Below, piece by piece: positions 46,955 through 59,905 of a stretch of 64,000 bases of DNA (position 1 is its first letter; the number at the start of each line of letters is the position of its first letter). Location: positions 1,054,001 to 1,118,000 of the forward strand of contig JAGFBZ010000865.1 of the NCBI GenBank assembly GCA_018398805.1, written 5' to 3'. Under the pieces are notes generated by a model. The model was not told where the DNA came from. It saw only the letters and a list, made by a program, of their open reading frames with translations, and did no database searches. Made by a program: the position numbers and the translations under genes. The stretch is from Hirundichthys speculiger (Eukaryota; Chordata; Actinopteri; Beloniformes; Exocoetidae).

Positions 46955-49900
46955 CTGCAGGGGAGGGGAAAGATGGAAAAAGGGTGTGAGGGGTGGTTTT
47001 ATATGGGGTTGGAGAAAATGAGGAAAACACACAAATGTACCACTATTACAAAAAAAAAAAAAGTCTGATTCTTGACACCTGGCACCTTTTCAGAACGCCT
47101 GTTTGCTGTTTTGTGAAACGAGAGAAACCCAGATGGGGCCTGAGGACGTGTGAAAGTTCTGAGGGACTATCCCTTGAATGTTTTGACAAAGTAATTCACA
47201 ATGCAAGCAACAGAACAGAAGTTTCAGAGCCAAATTCTGCAGTACAACATTTTTAAGCCTACAGTTTTGATCAGTGATAATGTATGTTTCTTGAGTTGTA
47301 CTACATGGCCATTTGTGTATTTGAACTCTTCTGTCTGACCTGGAAGTGGAAAGTTCTCATTACTCTCATATCTTACATAAGAATTGTGTTAGACAGGGAG
47401 AAAATGGGGTGAAAAGCTGCAGCAACAATGACTCTTTAAACATACTTAGGAACATGAGAATATAGCCTTGAGACAGAGTTGAAGAAAATTGCATCTATTC
47501 TGGCAACCATTAACTTGATTTTTTTTTTTTTTTTTTTGGGAGGTGATGACACACAACACTTTCCCTGGAAGCTTAAGTCGATCACTTTTTAGCAGTAGTG
47601 CCCAAAGGCATAATTTGCATCACTGGGAACATTTTACACGATTTTAGATTGTGTGAATCACTGGATGGTTTCAAAACTGGGAACAAAAAAGAGCTCCAAC
47701 TTGATATCCAATCAATCATACAACTTTTCAAGGGTTGCATATCAAGGAATTTCCTTGTTAAGGAAACATTGGGAAGTTTTGCATAAAAAGGATGCACGTC
47801 TTTCTTCAGAGCTCTGGCTAATTTTGTTTTTTCCATAAAATTCAACAAGGACTTTTTGGTCATTAATTCACTTGATCAAAGGCCACCATTCATACTGCAT
47901 CACCTTTCATATTTCCTTCAAATTATGCGCTACCTCATGAACACGCTTTTTTGGAGCAAGGGAAACATATTTACCAAATGACTCCAGAGTCATTTTGCAA
48001 GTAGCAAAGCAGGCGCCACGTTATAAGGCAACAAACATAACAGTCCAGTCATGATTTTAAACCATAATTTATACATTTCTGTGACACCTTTAGAGTGAGA
48101 ACCTGAGAAACTAACACTTTACTCCTACACACACATACACACACAGTTTCAGTGCCCCCTGACACCTTCTCTTCTTCATTAAAGGTAACAGGAGCAAAGA
48201 ACACAAGGCTGCGTGTCCTGGGAAGTATGTGTAAAAGTGTGTGTGAATGTGCACTGGCACATGTGTGCAGTTGGGAGTCAGCTCCTGCAGCACCAGATGC
48301 ATCAAAAGCACGGTGCTATTCCTCAGAGAACCACTACAGGGAAGTAACTGCTGAGACATCTCCCTCTGACTCTGTCCTCCAGGGAGGATTCACTCTGTCT
48401 CACACAAACACACACACACTCATATAGGCACACACACAAGCACACATTTCTTAATCAGCTAATTGCACTTAGAGCCACTAACTATGCAAACAAACCAACT
48501 AAAATAGAGAGACAGCCACAACACAGGGCTCTGTGGGACAGCAAAGTGGGAGACTGGATCATTAAAAGTCCCGATAAGGGAATCTGGGTAAACAACACCA
48601 ACAGGTAAACATGAGCTAGATAAACCTAATGTGTCATATTTACAGGAAAAACTAATGTTTAAGTGTTGAAAGAATTTCATTAAACCCATCTTAATTTTTT
48701 TTTTTTAAGTACTTTTGGTTATTTTATTCGGACATACAGAGGAAAAATGATATAACAAAACCCCCATTTACACTCAACCCAGGAAAAGTAGAGCTTTTAG
48801 AGCTAAAATTGGGGAGGGCCCCTTCAATTCCTTCATGAAATATGACACAAAAACTAAATAAAGCAAATGTAAGATGCTTTCGGAGTTTTTGAGTAATTGT
48901 TATTTTTGACTCTACTAATGTGATTTGCCGTTTCGATGTACAGATCCTTCATGTACGTTCAACCACATGCTCACAAACAGGACAAGCATGACTATCATCC
49001 CTTTCATCTAACTGCTACACTGGCTGCAGTCTGATACCCCGTAGGATGGTTGGAGGTAAGCTCTGATGCAGCTGCTCTTCAGGATCCCTTGGGCTGCTTA
49101 AGGCAGTGTTGAGAACTGGCACTAATGTTATGCTACAGTTGATTTAGCCGGGCCCCTGTCCCCTTTGGCAGAACTATCACCAGAACCAGTGCTAAGCCAC
49201 AGAACCACTGTTTTATAGGAGATCCTGTCCCCCTTGGCAACACTGAAATGGCTACTGTAGCATTATGCCATGCTAACTCACATCCATTACTATTCAACAG
49301 GCCCCGCAGAGCAGAGCCTTTCTCTGGGTATGATTTCATAAGCATCTTTCAGAAGTGAACTGATGTATAAAGTCACAGACACTGATAAGTGCATATGTGT
49401 ATGTGTGTGTGTAGACAAGAAGAGGGCTTGCAAGCAAAAGGTGTTTTTAGGAGCCAATTAAATGACACCACCATTCTGTAGCCTGGGGCATACCTGAAGG
49501 CAAGGAGCAGCTCAAAGTTTCAGCACTCAAGTGACCATTGTGTGATAGTGGCATTACACACAAGACATTTTTTTTCCAACATAAAAGATCGATCATTCCA
49601 GCTCTTTTGTCCTAACCCTCTGAATAGGTTGGCACAATTATTTCCAAGGGCCCAATTTGTAAATCATTGTTGACTTTCTGTCAGGCAGCTGGATGTCTAA
49701 ACGAGGAGGGAGGGGAAATCACAGAACATAAAAGAGATATAAGAAGATACATCTGCTTCAAATCTAATCATCTGTGTCTTCCTGCAGCTATTCACTCGTT
49801 ACAACCCTATGTATAAATAGGTAAATGGTAAAACTCAAAAATTGTATAACAACATTTAGGTCGTGTAGAAGTCCAACAGGATTATATTTATGCATGTTCC

Positions 49901-52900
49901 TTTCACAACAGAACTTTTAAACACTTTGTACTTATGCAGTGATAAACCAGGTTGTGCACTGTTGCTCCATAACAACCATAAAAAAGAAACAACTTGAATA
50001 TTTTAATGTTTAGTGCCAAAGGATACCTGCACTGAATCTTTGTCCCTATCTAGTGAGTGATCTTCAATCTAGGCCACCAGTCAAGGTGAGGAAGGAGAAG
50101 TTACGGTAGTTTATCACAGAGAGAGGGAAAAACAGCTCTTTGATCTTTGATCCTCTCACTTTTGTTTGAAAATCAAATTTATTAAACAGGGGAATAACAA
50201 CAACAACATGATAAGTAGATTAAAAAAAGCACAAAGGCACCACACTAAAAAAAAAAAATCAAAAAAAAAATCTTGCATTTGATTATCTCCAATAATTAAT
50301 ATGTCACATTAGCAAAGAGGGGCTCAGGTAAGAAATTCACAAAAGCACCAAAAAGCCTATTCTCTTGCTCTTCTTTGTAATTACCTACCCCTGCAGCAAA
50401 GACGATCCCTCTCTTTCTTTCCCCTTTAGGCCACTGGGGACTGATATGAAAGGGAATTGGACACCTGGGGCCACAAATACTGTAATTAAAAATCTCTCAT
50501 TTTCTTGATACGTTGTTTGGAAACATTTCAATGTGCAACATGCATTTGTTAGGGATCTGACCTAAATACACTGAAGATTAAACAGAAAAGCACCAGGTCT
50601 TTGTTTCAGGTTTCTAGTCATTAGGTGAGAAAATGAGGTGATTCAGGCAGGATAAGAGTATAAATATAGAAATGAGGTATCCGTGTAAAAGAGATGCAGC
50701 CTTTGGTTAGAATTCAATGATCAAGAGCATCAAAACTTGGGCGGCCTGGTTCACTGGTCAAGGTGATGCAACTGGGAAGCGCTCAATAAAAGCAGCTGTG
50801 TCGGCAGCAACCTGCCACAAAACAAAGTTAAAATTGTCTTTTAATGTCTTTTAACAAATTTAGTTAATTATTTAAAGGGGAAATATCTGTCACTAATTCT
50901 CTCTGTCTTTTTAAAGGGTCTGCTCTGTTCCAGTCACTAGATTTGGGTTCAATACAATCAAACTATTGAAGCTTAACAAAGAAAAATAAGAATAATAATA
51001 CAAAAATTATATTCACTTGGTCTTTTAACAATCTGGAACTCTTAACACAACATTATCTCCAGAAATGTGCTATGTGCAGTACTATAGCTTATCTGGAGTC
51101 ATCCCTACGCAGATAATGAAAGAATAACTGCTGTTTGAATTCATCTCGAATGAAAGCTGCACAAGCCAAAAAACTACACTGCACTGATGATAATAACTTA
51201 ACCCAGAAGTCTCTAGGGAACTCCCCCAGTCCCCATCACTGATCTAATGACATGCTCAGCTCAAGTCCCCTCCACACACATACAAACATACTTACAGAGA
51301 TAAAAAAGAGTGGCTGATTTAATTAGCTCAATCATTAAATGAGGCTTAATTAGTCACTTTACTTCAGAGAGAAGTGTGCGACTCGGAGCTGTTCCTTGTC
51401 ATTACATAGGCATAATGAGCCACACTGCACAATACAGTATCCCTCATCCCCATAGCAGCAACAGTACAAAAGTTTCTCAGTGAATTAGAACCGTAAGGAA
51501 ACACAGCCACTGATGTGCTGGAAACCAAGAAGCGACACAAATAAAGTCTACTATGTAAGTGTTTACCATTGTAGAAATGAACCACAGCAAGCCCTCCCTA
51601 AATTCTGAAATTACAGGAATAATTCAACCTTGGAGACCATCCATAAATGCCTTTGAAGTTTTATAACACATACGGTCCAGATTTGTCCAGCCTGTCTCTA
51701 CTACTCTCCTAATGTAAGGTTTACCTGCTTGTTATAGCTTGGAGGCTGATAAGAAGTGATGCTTGTACGTCTCCCCAGGGTGTGATTGTGAGGTAAATAT
51801 TAGCAGGCCCTCAGCGTCACCCAGCACCAGTAAACCAAACCACTGTCCTCTCATAAAGAAATCGACACAGTCAATGACTTTTTAAATGTTATTATGCTGT
51901 CATGAGGCTTGAGATAGGTACGTGTGTACAAAATGAGTGTGAAAAATTATCTGGAGGGAGTATGTGTTTGTGTGCATATACACATACTCATCCTGTTCAT
52001 TATTGGCCAGCAGCAGAAGCCAGTCATTTCCCTGTCTTCATAAAGACTTGGCCCATTAAATTCTACCTCCAGTCAATAATTAGGACTCCACAAATAAACC
52101 AAAGGCAATTAAATCAATGCTTCCCCGGGCTGGTACTTGGATCCCATTGCCCACATGGACACTCCATCTTCACTGCTGGCCTTATTCATGGTAGGGTAGG
52201 TTGCAGTGGAGCCACACAGCGCACCTCTTTACCAGCTTATGATTATTAGGTAGGACTGTCCCCTGATCCCGGCTATGGAGTGCTCCTCACGGTGGCTCTC
52301 TCCTGAGAGGCATCGGGTTTGATTTCATTAACTCACCAGTGAAGTTGAGGGGAGAGGAAATGAATGCAATGTTTCATCTCTTTTTGAGTGGACATGTGGG
52401 GAAGTGGTCAAGGGATCTGCAAACCTACCGTGCTAGTTAGGCATTAAAGGACCAGTAAAGCAAATCGCGAGTATGTTCATGGACACATAAGCACTGACAT
52501 ATATTACCTCCACATCTGCAACAGCTGGCCATGCTGATGTCTCTTTTTCTAGTTATGTTGACATGTAGCAGTACATGACAGTGATTGCAAATAGTTTGCA
52601 CAATAAGCCAGGCGCACACATAGATTCCTCTTTGGAGCTCTTTCACACTGGCAACCACACACATATATACACACACACACTTAGCAACTGATGGGTTTTG
52701 CTATTGACAGGGCCACTGAAATAATAAAGTGCTGTCCCACTGGCAGCTCCATTAGGCACTGACAGTGACAAGATGAGGCTGTCGCGAGTACGTACATGCA
52801 CACAAAAATATGTACACATCCCCAGACATACTCACGCAGGCACACACAGATGGACATATCCTCATCCCCTCTCAGTGACAGGCCAGTCAGTTAAGGACAT

Positions 52901-55900
52901 GGATCTCTCTCATCTTTCCTTTCACAGGATCTATTTCTGTCTCTGTGCCTTTTTATCTGAAGAAGTGTGTGTGAGTGCAGCTCCCGGTGTGATCATATCA
53001 CTATCAAGAAAGTGTGTTATTAGTGTCACAGGCAGGGTGACAGGCTGGACCATTAAACTTCACAGATGTTCTGCTTGGTGAGCCATTGATAAGCTATGAC
53101 AGCGCAGAGCAGGGAAACTAAGGGGTATTCTGTGAGAGTTCTTCAAGTTTATGCTTTAAGTAAACTGTGGCTTTGAAGCATCAGCCTGCACAAGATACAC
53201 ACCCAATACTTAAGTAGTCTTACGACATGAACTTTGGGAATCTACTTGGTTTACTAGCAAACAGTAAAAATATTTTTTAAAGGGGTTTCCTCTGACCTAG
53301 TGGTCTGTAATGTGTCCCACCATCCCCTCAAATATTCTGTAAAAAGACATGAACAGAGAGAACTGGACATCCACTTGATATGACAATATAATTCTAAAAG
53401 CTAGAGTGTGAAGAGTGAAAGGAAACTGCAAAACAGAGAGCAAAAAATGTATATAAATAAATAAACAAAAAACAGAACAAGATGGACTTGAAAGGGGATA
53501 GAAAAAGTCTGATTCAGTGAAGGGGGATGACTGTGGTGGTCCCAGCGGTCCCCACAGGGACCTGGGGGCAAGTCTCAGCCTTGTCATACTCGGCTCTTCT
53601 CCTCCTCCACTCTATACACCAGCTTCAGCCCCCCCCTCCACCACCCCTGTTCTGCCCACGGAAAACGTCGATAGCAGGCTGCCGGTGCCGAGGTCTCTGG
53701 TGGACACTAGCTCATTCTCCCGGCATCGACAGGCCCGCCAAATCAATATTTAGTTCCCCACTAACAAGCTGCCTCGGGGTCTGAGCCAGAGAAGGAGGGA
53801 GAGAAAGACAGGAATGCGGGACAGTGGAGGACGGCAGAGAGAGACAGAGCAGGGACTGAGAGCTGTCCAGCTAGAAGGGAAAAACATGGATTCAGTGGAG
53901 TGCTGTGTGTGTGTGCGTCTGTGCACGCTAGTGTGGGAGGGGGAGAGGAAGGTGGAAAGGTCAGAAGAAGATCTGGGGAACAAGAGAACAGCGTCTGGTG
54001 TGTGTCGTGGTGCGGAGGCGACGCATGAGTGCCTGCAGCAGCTGCTGACATGAACATAGACAAGACACACATACACACTCGACACTCTCAATCATACATG
54101 TATCACAGCTAGCAGACGTTGACAGTGCTCCAGTAAAGCTCCAGCAGAGCACTCACAGATGAGTGGCTGAGTGAACACAAAGGCTCCAACAGAGAGTATG
54201 TACTTGCTTTTCTTTGTTTTATCTTTTGCATCGTTCCTGAGCACGAAACAGAATCAATGGGGTGGGAACTAAAATTCACCTTGATTTACTGTATTTGTGT
54301 GCGCCTGTTGCCATAATTTACTTCTGCACTCAAGACAGATAAAGCAGTACATCTGCCACACAAGGCTCATATTTAAAGAAATGTTAGCACCTTGAAATAA
54401 AGTCTGGACTTTCAGGATAATTTAATTTTAACAATAAAACACACACAAAAAAAACAAACAAACATGTAGATGTATGATATGTAGATAGTAGGGCTGGCCC
54501 GATACGCTTTTGTGCCGATTCGATACTCCTACGATTTTTGGGTCCCGATTCGATTTATATTGTGATTCTGATTAAACAAGTATTGAATTTCGATTTTACC
54601 AAGTATTGCGATTTCTATATTTCAATTATTGAAATATAAAAATCATATAATAATAAATAACAATAATATCAAATATTATTATATTTATTATATATTATTA
54701 TTAATTATTATATATTATACAATATTAATATAATAGTATTATTAATTATTATATATAATATAATATTAATTATTATTATATTATGATTTTAATTTTTAAA
54801 TAATAATAATAAATATAAAAATTAAATAAGTTTGAATATTTAAAAAAATGCAGAATTGCTGTAGTTTTGAGGTCTTCACGGGTCCACTTTCATGGACCCG
54901 AACCTGAATGGACCCGTGAAAATTCGACCCAAAACCGACCTGACCCGAGCCTTTAGTTTCTGCCCACGAACTGAACCGAGTTACCCGAATAGAACCGAAA
55001 CAATACAGCCTATAGTTGCTAATTTTAAAAGTTGTCTAGCGTTGAATAAAACTTGATTTTCTTACCTAAACGTTGTCTTCTTCTACCCGGTTCAGTTGCT
55101 ACATAGGCTACATGATGTAAACAACAATAAATCCATGTCGTTATTTTCTTTGTGGATACAGATGCTATTGGTAGCAACTGCTAACACTGATAGCCTACAC
55201 TGGTCAGGACGTGTTGTGAATATGTTCTCTCATGTAGCGTTGTCATGTTGGCGATCCATAGTGCTTTACAGCTGCCAGGCATACCGGTAATAATAGGCTA
55301 CGGCAACACGATTGTTTCATGACAAACACGCCACGTTAATGAATAATCATTTAACTGCCCCGAGTCCTGACATTGGCTGCCACCGCCAGTATCTTTACCT
55401 CTCGAGTAAATGCGGACCCAGCCAGTCAGAGAGCACCGACCTCTCTGGGTGGTGGCGAAGGATGTGTGCCGTCATGTTCGTGATGTTACCACAGTAAGAG
55501 AGACTACGACAAAGCTTACATATGGCTTTCCTCATATGCTTTTTATAAAAACCAAATAAAGTCCATACGTTTGATTTGAAGTGGGGCGGTGGCGGAAAGA
55601 GTTCAGGCTCTGTAAAAATACTCAGCTCGCTGCACTCTGCCATTTTGTCGCGAGTTTGCCCGCATTCGTGTTATTATGGTGACACGTGCTTCTATTTCCG
55701 GAAGTGTAGATGACAAAAGACACTTGCGGAGCCCAGCGAGCGGAGTATTTCCACGGAGCCACCCAAACTCTTTACCCTACCATTAAAGGTGGGGTAGGTG
55801 TTCTTCTTTTGCAGCACTTTTTACAATATTGCCTGAAAACCTTTTCACATTCCCATTGCACCCACTGAAATAAAATATTTGCAAAAAAACGAAATGTTTT

Positions 55901-58900
55901 GGTCCAGTCTAGAGGGTATAATCAGAGAAAAACTCTGACCAATCAAAAAATGATCATCATTACTTTCATTGGCTGCCTAATATGTCCATCAAATATCAAT
56001 GCACTCCCACCCACCCATCCCTCCCTCCCTGCGGTTCATGTAGTCGTGAATCGTGTGAAGGCGTGGTTTCGAGGGGTGAGCTGAAGAGGAGGAGGCGGAG
56101 CGTTTGGGAGGAGGGAGGGAGTGTATATTTTCAAAATCTCACTTGAGTCGAATTGCTGGAACTGTTTTTTCAAAGAACACCTACCCCACCTTTAAATAAA
56201 TAAAAATCGATTCTTTCGAGAAACGATTTTTAAAAATCTCCAGAAAAAAATTGCGATTAATATAAAAATCGATTTTTTGGCCCAGGCCTAGTAGATAGAT
56301 GGTGTCACATTTTAAAAGAAACTTAAAACTGAGGTTAAATTTTAAACACACTTATTCTATTGATCAAACAAACAAAAAAAAAAAAAAAAAAAAGAAGAAA
56401 AAAACACAGACAAAAAACATGCCCCTACTTGGAACAATTCTATTAATTTGAGTTAACAAGTTAAATACTTTTGCTGAAAAGTTTTTAATTTATTTGTGAT
56501 AAATATCCAGTAATATTGCATGTTACATTAGACTCATGGCTGCGTCTGCAGGTAGATTATTGTGATAAAAGTGGCCATTCCTAGGCTTGAGTGGCTCTTC
56601 GATCCCAAAGATCTGCTCTCCTCAACTGGGATGCAAAGAATATTCCCAGATGGTGGCATTGACCAAAAGTAAGAAAACAATGGCACAATAGGATGGGGAT
56701 ATCAACAAAAATTAAACATTACTACAGCTGGGCAGCCTGACCTTCTGCTGGAGGATGAGGTTCAGGTGGTCAAGCCACTCCTGGTCTCTGGTACTTTCAA
56801 CTGAGGCACCTGTCCTCTGCAAGTACAACAGAAAACATACATCAATATATTTCAAAGAAGGAAAATTAAAAATATCTACAATGACCAAAAAAAAAAAAAA
56901 GAAAAAAGAAAAATCATGATGTCATTTATAGAAAATACTTTTTCATAGGAATATAGCATTTTGCCTGTTCCCAGAAGAAACATACTTTATCTTAATCTGG
57001 CCTCTGTGAGTCTGCTGCTTAAGGCCAGAAATGTAGCATCACACCAGCCAGGACCTTGAAAAAGCCCGTTAGAGTGTTAGTGGCACGGTATGCCAATATG
57101 GCTTTGCATACTACTTTTCTATAAAGACCTTAAAGAGATGTAGCCTTGTTAGTGCTAATGAGCAGGGTGCAGATCAACTGCATTGCCATGTGCACCTCAG
57201 CACTTAAACCTCTTTACTTCAAACCCCATGTACTACCACAGGAAATTATGTGATGGCTCTTTTACTGCTTCAAATTGACATAGGATGGCCAGGGGGGAAG
57301 AAGTGTATAGAGGTGTACTTTAGTATATGTATGATGCAACTGTGGTTCACTTATTTAGTTTTATATGTTTGAACTTTGACTGGACAGCCTTTAATTTGGT
57401 TAACAATGGGCAACAGGCTGTGGGTTCTGAGGATAACATACTGAGCCTCAGCCAGTGTTTATGGATCATGCTGATCTGTGTACAATCTATTGTCATCCCC
57501 AAAAAATATCAAAACAATTACCCAGCTGCCATGCATACCACCGTTTAGACTGCAGACATCAGTTAAAACAAGGCATATACAGTAAAACCCTTAAGATGTC
57601 ATTTCAAATCAAGCATGCACCTATGCTGTATTTGATTCCCTATGGGTTGCGAAGAAAAAGTTATGTCCTCTAGATGTCACCATTTAATTAGAACCCTTAT
57701 TAATTTTTTGATTGCTATAAGTTTCTCATCATGTTGTGAAAAAAATTGAGTCCACCCTTTTTTTTTTGAAGCTTCAGTTAATCGAGATCTTCAGGAATTT
57801 GGGTAAACACAACTCTCTTAAAGTCCTGCCACAGCACCTCAGTCAGGTTAAGGTCTAGAGTTTTGGTCCTTCACAACACATTGAATATTTTCTTTTCTCA
57901 TTCATTCATTCAATCTTAGATTTGAAGGTGTGCTTGGTATCACTGTTATGCTGAATGATCCTCATGGTCACCTTAAAGACTGCAAGGTACCCAGATGCTG
58001 TGGCTGCCCAAATCATCAGCCCTCCACCACTGTGCTTGACACATAGTATTCTGTGTTTGGTTTTTGTCAAACGTGTATTTACCTAATTTTGAGGCCTTAT
58101 AAGACTGGATTTTTATTATTGTCATCATGTATTTTTCTTAAAAAACCCCGATATGTAAAACATATCCTCCCTGGTGGCTCTGATACTAAAACCTTTGTGA
58201 TTGCACAAGTGCTGTTGGTGAAAGATTCAAAGAAAGAAAGAGTAAAGTTGGAGGAAAGTGTGTGGTTAAAATGTAAACCCAGAGACAGTTTCCTTTTTGT
58301 AGCTATTGCATTGAACCCCCCTGGAAGACAAGAAACCATGCTTTGTGAAAGACTGCATGTGCATAAGAGGGAGCATGCCTGTCCACCCATGGCAGATATA
58401 TAACAAATAAATGACCCTCTATTTAACATTAGGGTGCAAAACAAACTGGCCTGGCAATTATAGCCTTATTACATCTGGATCATTAACTCCACAACAAGTC
58501 ACCCAGGGAATCTGGAGCTGTTCAGGCCTGTTGGTACTCTGTTATAGACTTTAGAATTGTAGAGGCAAATAACAAGAAAGCAGGATGATATAAGTGAGTA
58601 AAGAAACGTGGAGCAGGTATTTTTCAGCAAATTTAAAAATTCAATTGGGTCCGTGTAGATGTATCCCATTAATTTTGGTGCCGCCTGTATATATTTGTGT
58701 GTGGTGGTGCATAAGTGACTGAATGATTTTAAAATTCTTTAAATATGAATAAACAATGAAGACAAAAGCTGAACAGTGCCCAGTGCTTTCATTCACTTTT
58801 TGTACTTAAAAACGGTCAATATCTCAACAAATAGTTGCACAAGTAGTCCTGTCACAAGATTCTTATTCACTAAAATGCCTTTTAAGAAAAGCCTTAATTT

Positions 58901-59287
58901 TTTTTGGAGGCACAAACCAACAAACTAAGACTAATGCTTTGGAGGGAAGAAAATATGTAGCCTTCAGAAAATATGCTAGTAGTCATTACATCAAGGTCAT
59001 CTATTCCCAAAATAAAACCACTACCAGGAGTAATTCTAAATTTAATAAGCCTGAAATTCAAAAAAATCATTGATTTCAGAACCATTTGGCAGTGCCCAGG
59101 CATGTTGACATCTTCTGCAAATATTGTTTATAGGGAAAATCTGCCAATTTCAGGAAAAGCAACGACGCAGACAAAATAATATTCTTGATGGAAAATAGAA
59201 AAGTAATACATGTGAGCCCAGAATACACCATATTGGTATCACACAACCAAGTGAATAAATTAATCAACTTTCTGCGTGTTGTGTGTG

Positions 59288-59366
<79 letters not shown>

Positions 59367-59420
59367 GTATATATATATGTATATGTATATATATGTATAT
59401 GTATATATATATAGTATATG

Positions 59421-59451
<31 letters not shown>

Positions 59452-59870
59452 CTATATATATATATATATATATATATATCTATATATATATATATATATA
59501 TATATCTATATATATCTATATATATATATATATGTGTATGAATGAGGGTATTTTTTTTTCCTTGAAGAGGAAAGATAAACTTTTACATTTTTAGACTGCA
59601 AGTGAGTGAAAAGGCACTTTAAAGAAGGCAGAATCTCAAACTCAAGCATTTGTTTCTGGTTAAATTAAAGTGTACCAAATTCACATGTTCAGAGGTAATT
59701 TTGGTTTGTGCAAAAGGTGAACCTGTTTACTGTTTCTTAAGAGCTTCTTGGTATAATTCTGTTTAATACTGTTAACTAGAGATGTTCCGATACCATTTTT
59801 TCCCTCCCAATACTGATTCCGATTCTTGAGCTGCGGGTATCAGCTGATACCAACTACCGATCCGAGTATG

Positions 59871-59905
<35 letters not shown>

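Larger units (their letters stand above)
54489..56290 (-). mobile_element. hAT transposon remnant with BED zinc finger, 8-bp target duplication
   Basis: It begins TAGGGCTGGCCCGATACG and ends GGCCCAGGCCTA. A perfect 8-bp repeat GTAGATAG flanks it at 54481-54488 and 56291-56298. At 1.8 kb it holds only the N-terminal BED-finger part of a transposase (minus strand), AT-rich filler, and a second element inserted at 55783-56195. Blocks of CGATT/GATTCG near the ends form subterminal inverted repeats. Confidence 0.85.

Noticed and set aside
47582..47863. 93-codon minus-strand frame inside the cntln last intron
   Set aside because: The flanking exons already join in phase without it, and it lacks clear splice sites and coiled-coil character.
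59185..59545. 118- and 89-codon Tyr-Ile-rich open frames
   Set aside because: They are translations of the TA/TATG microsatellite, with no stop possible in those frames.
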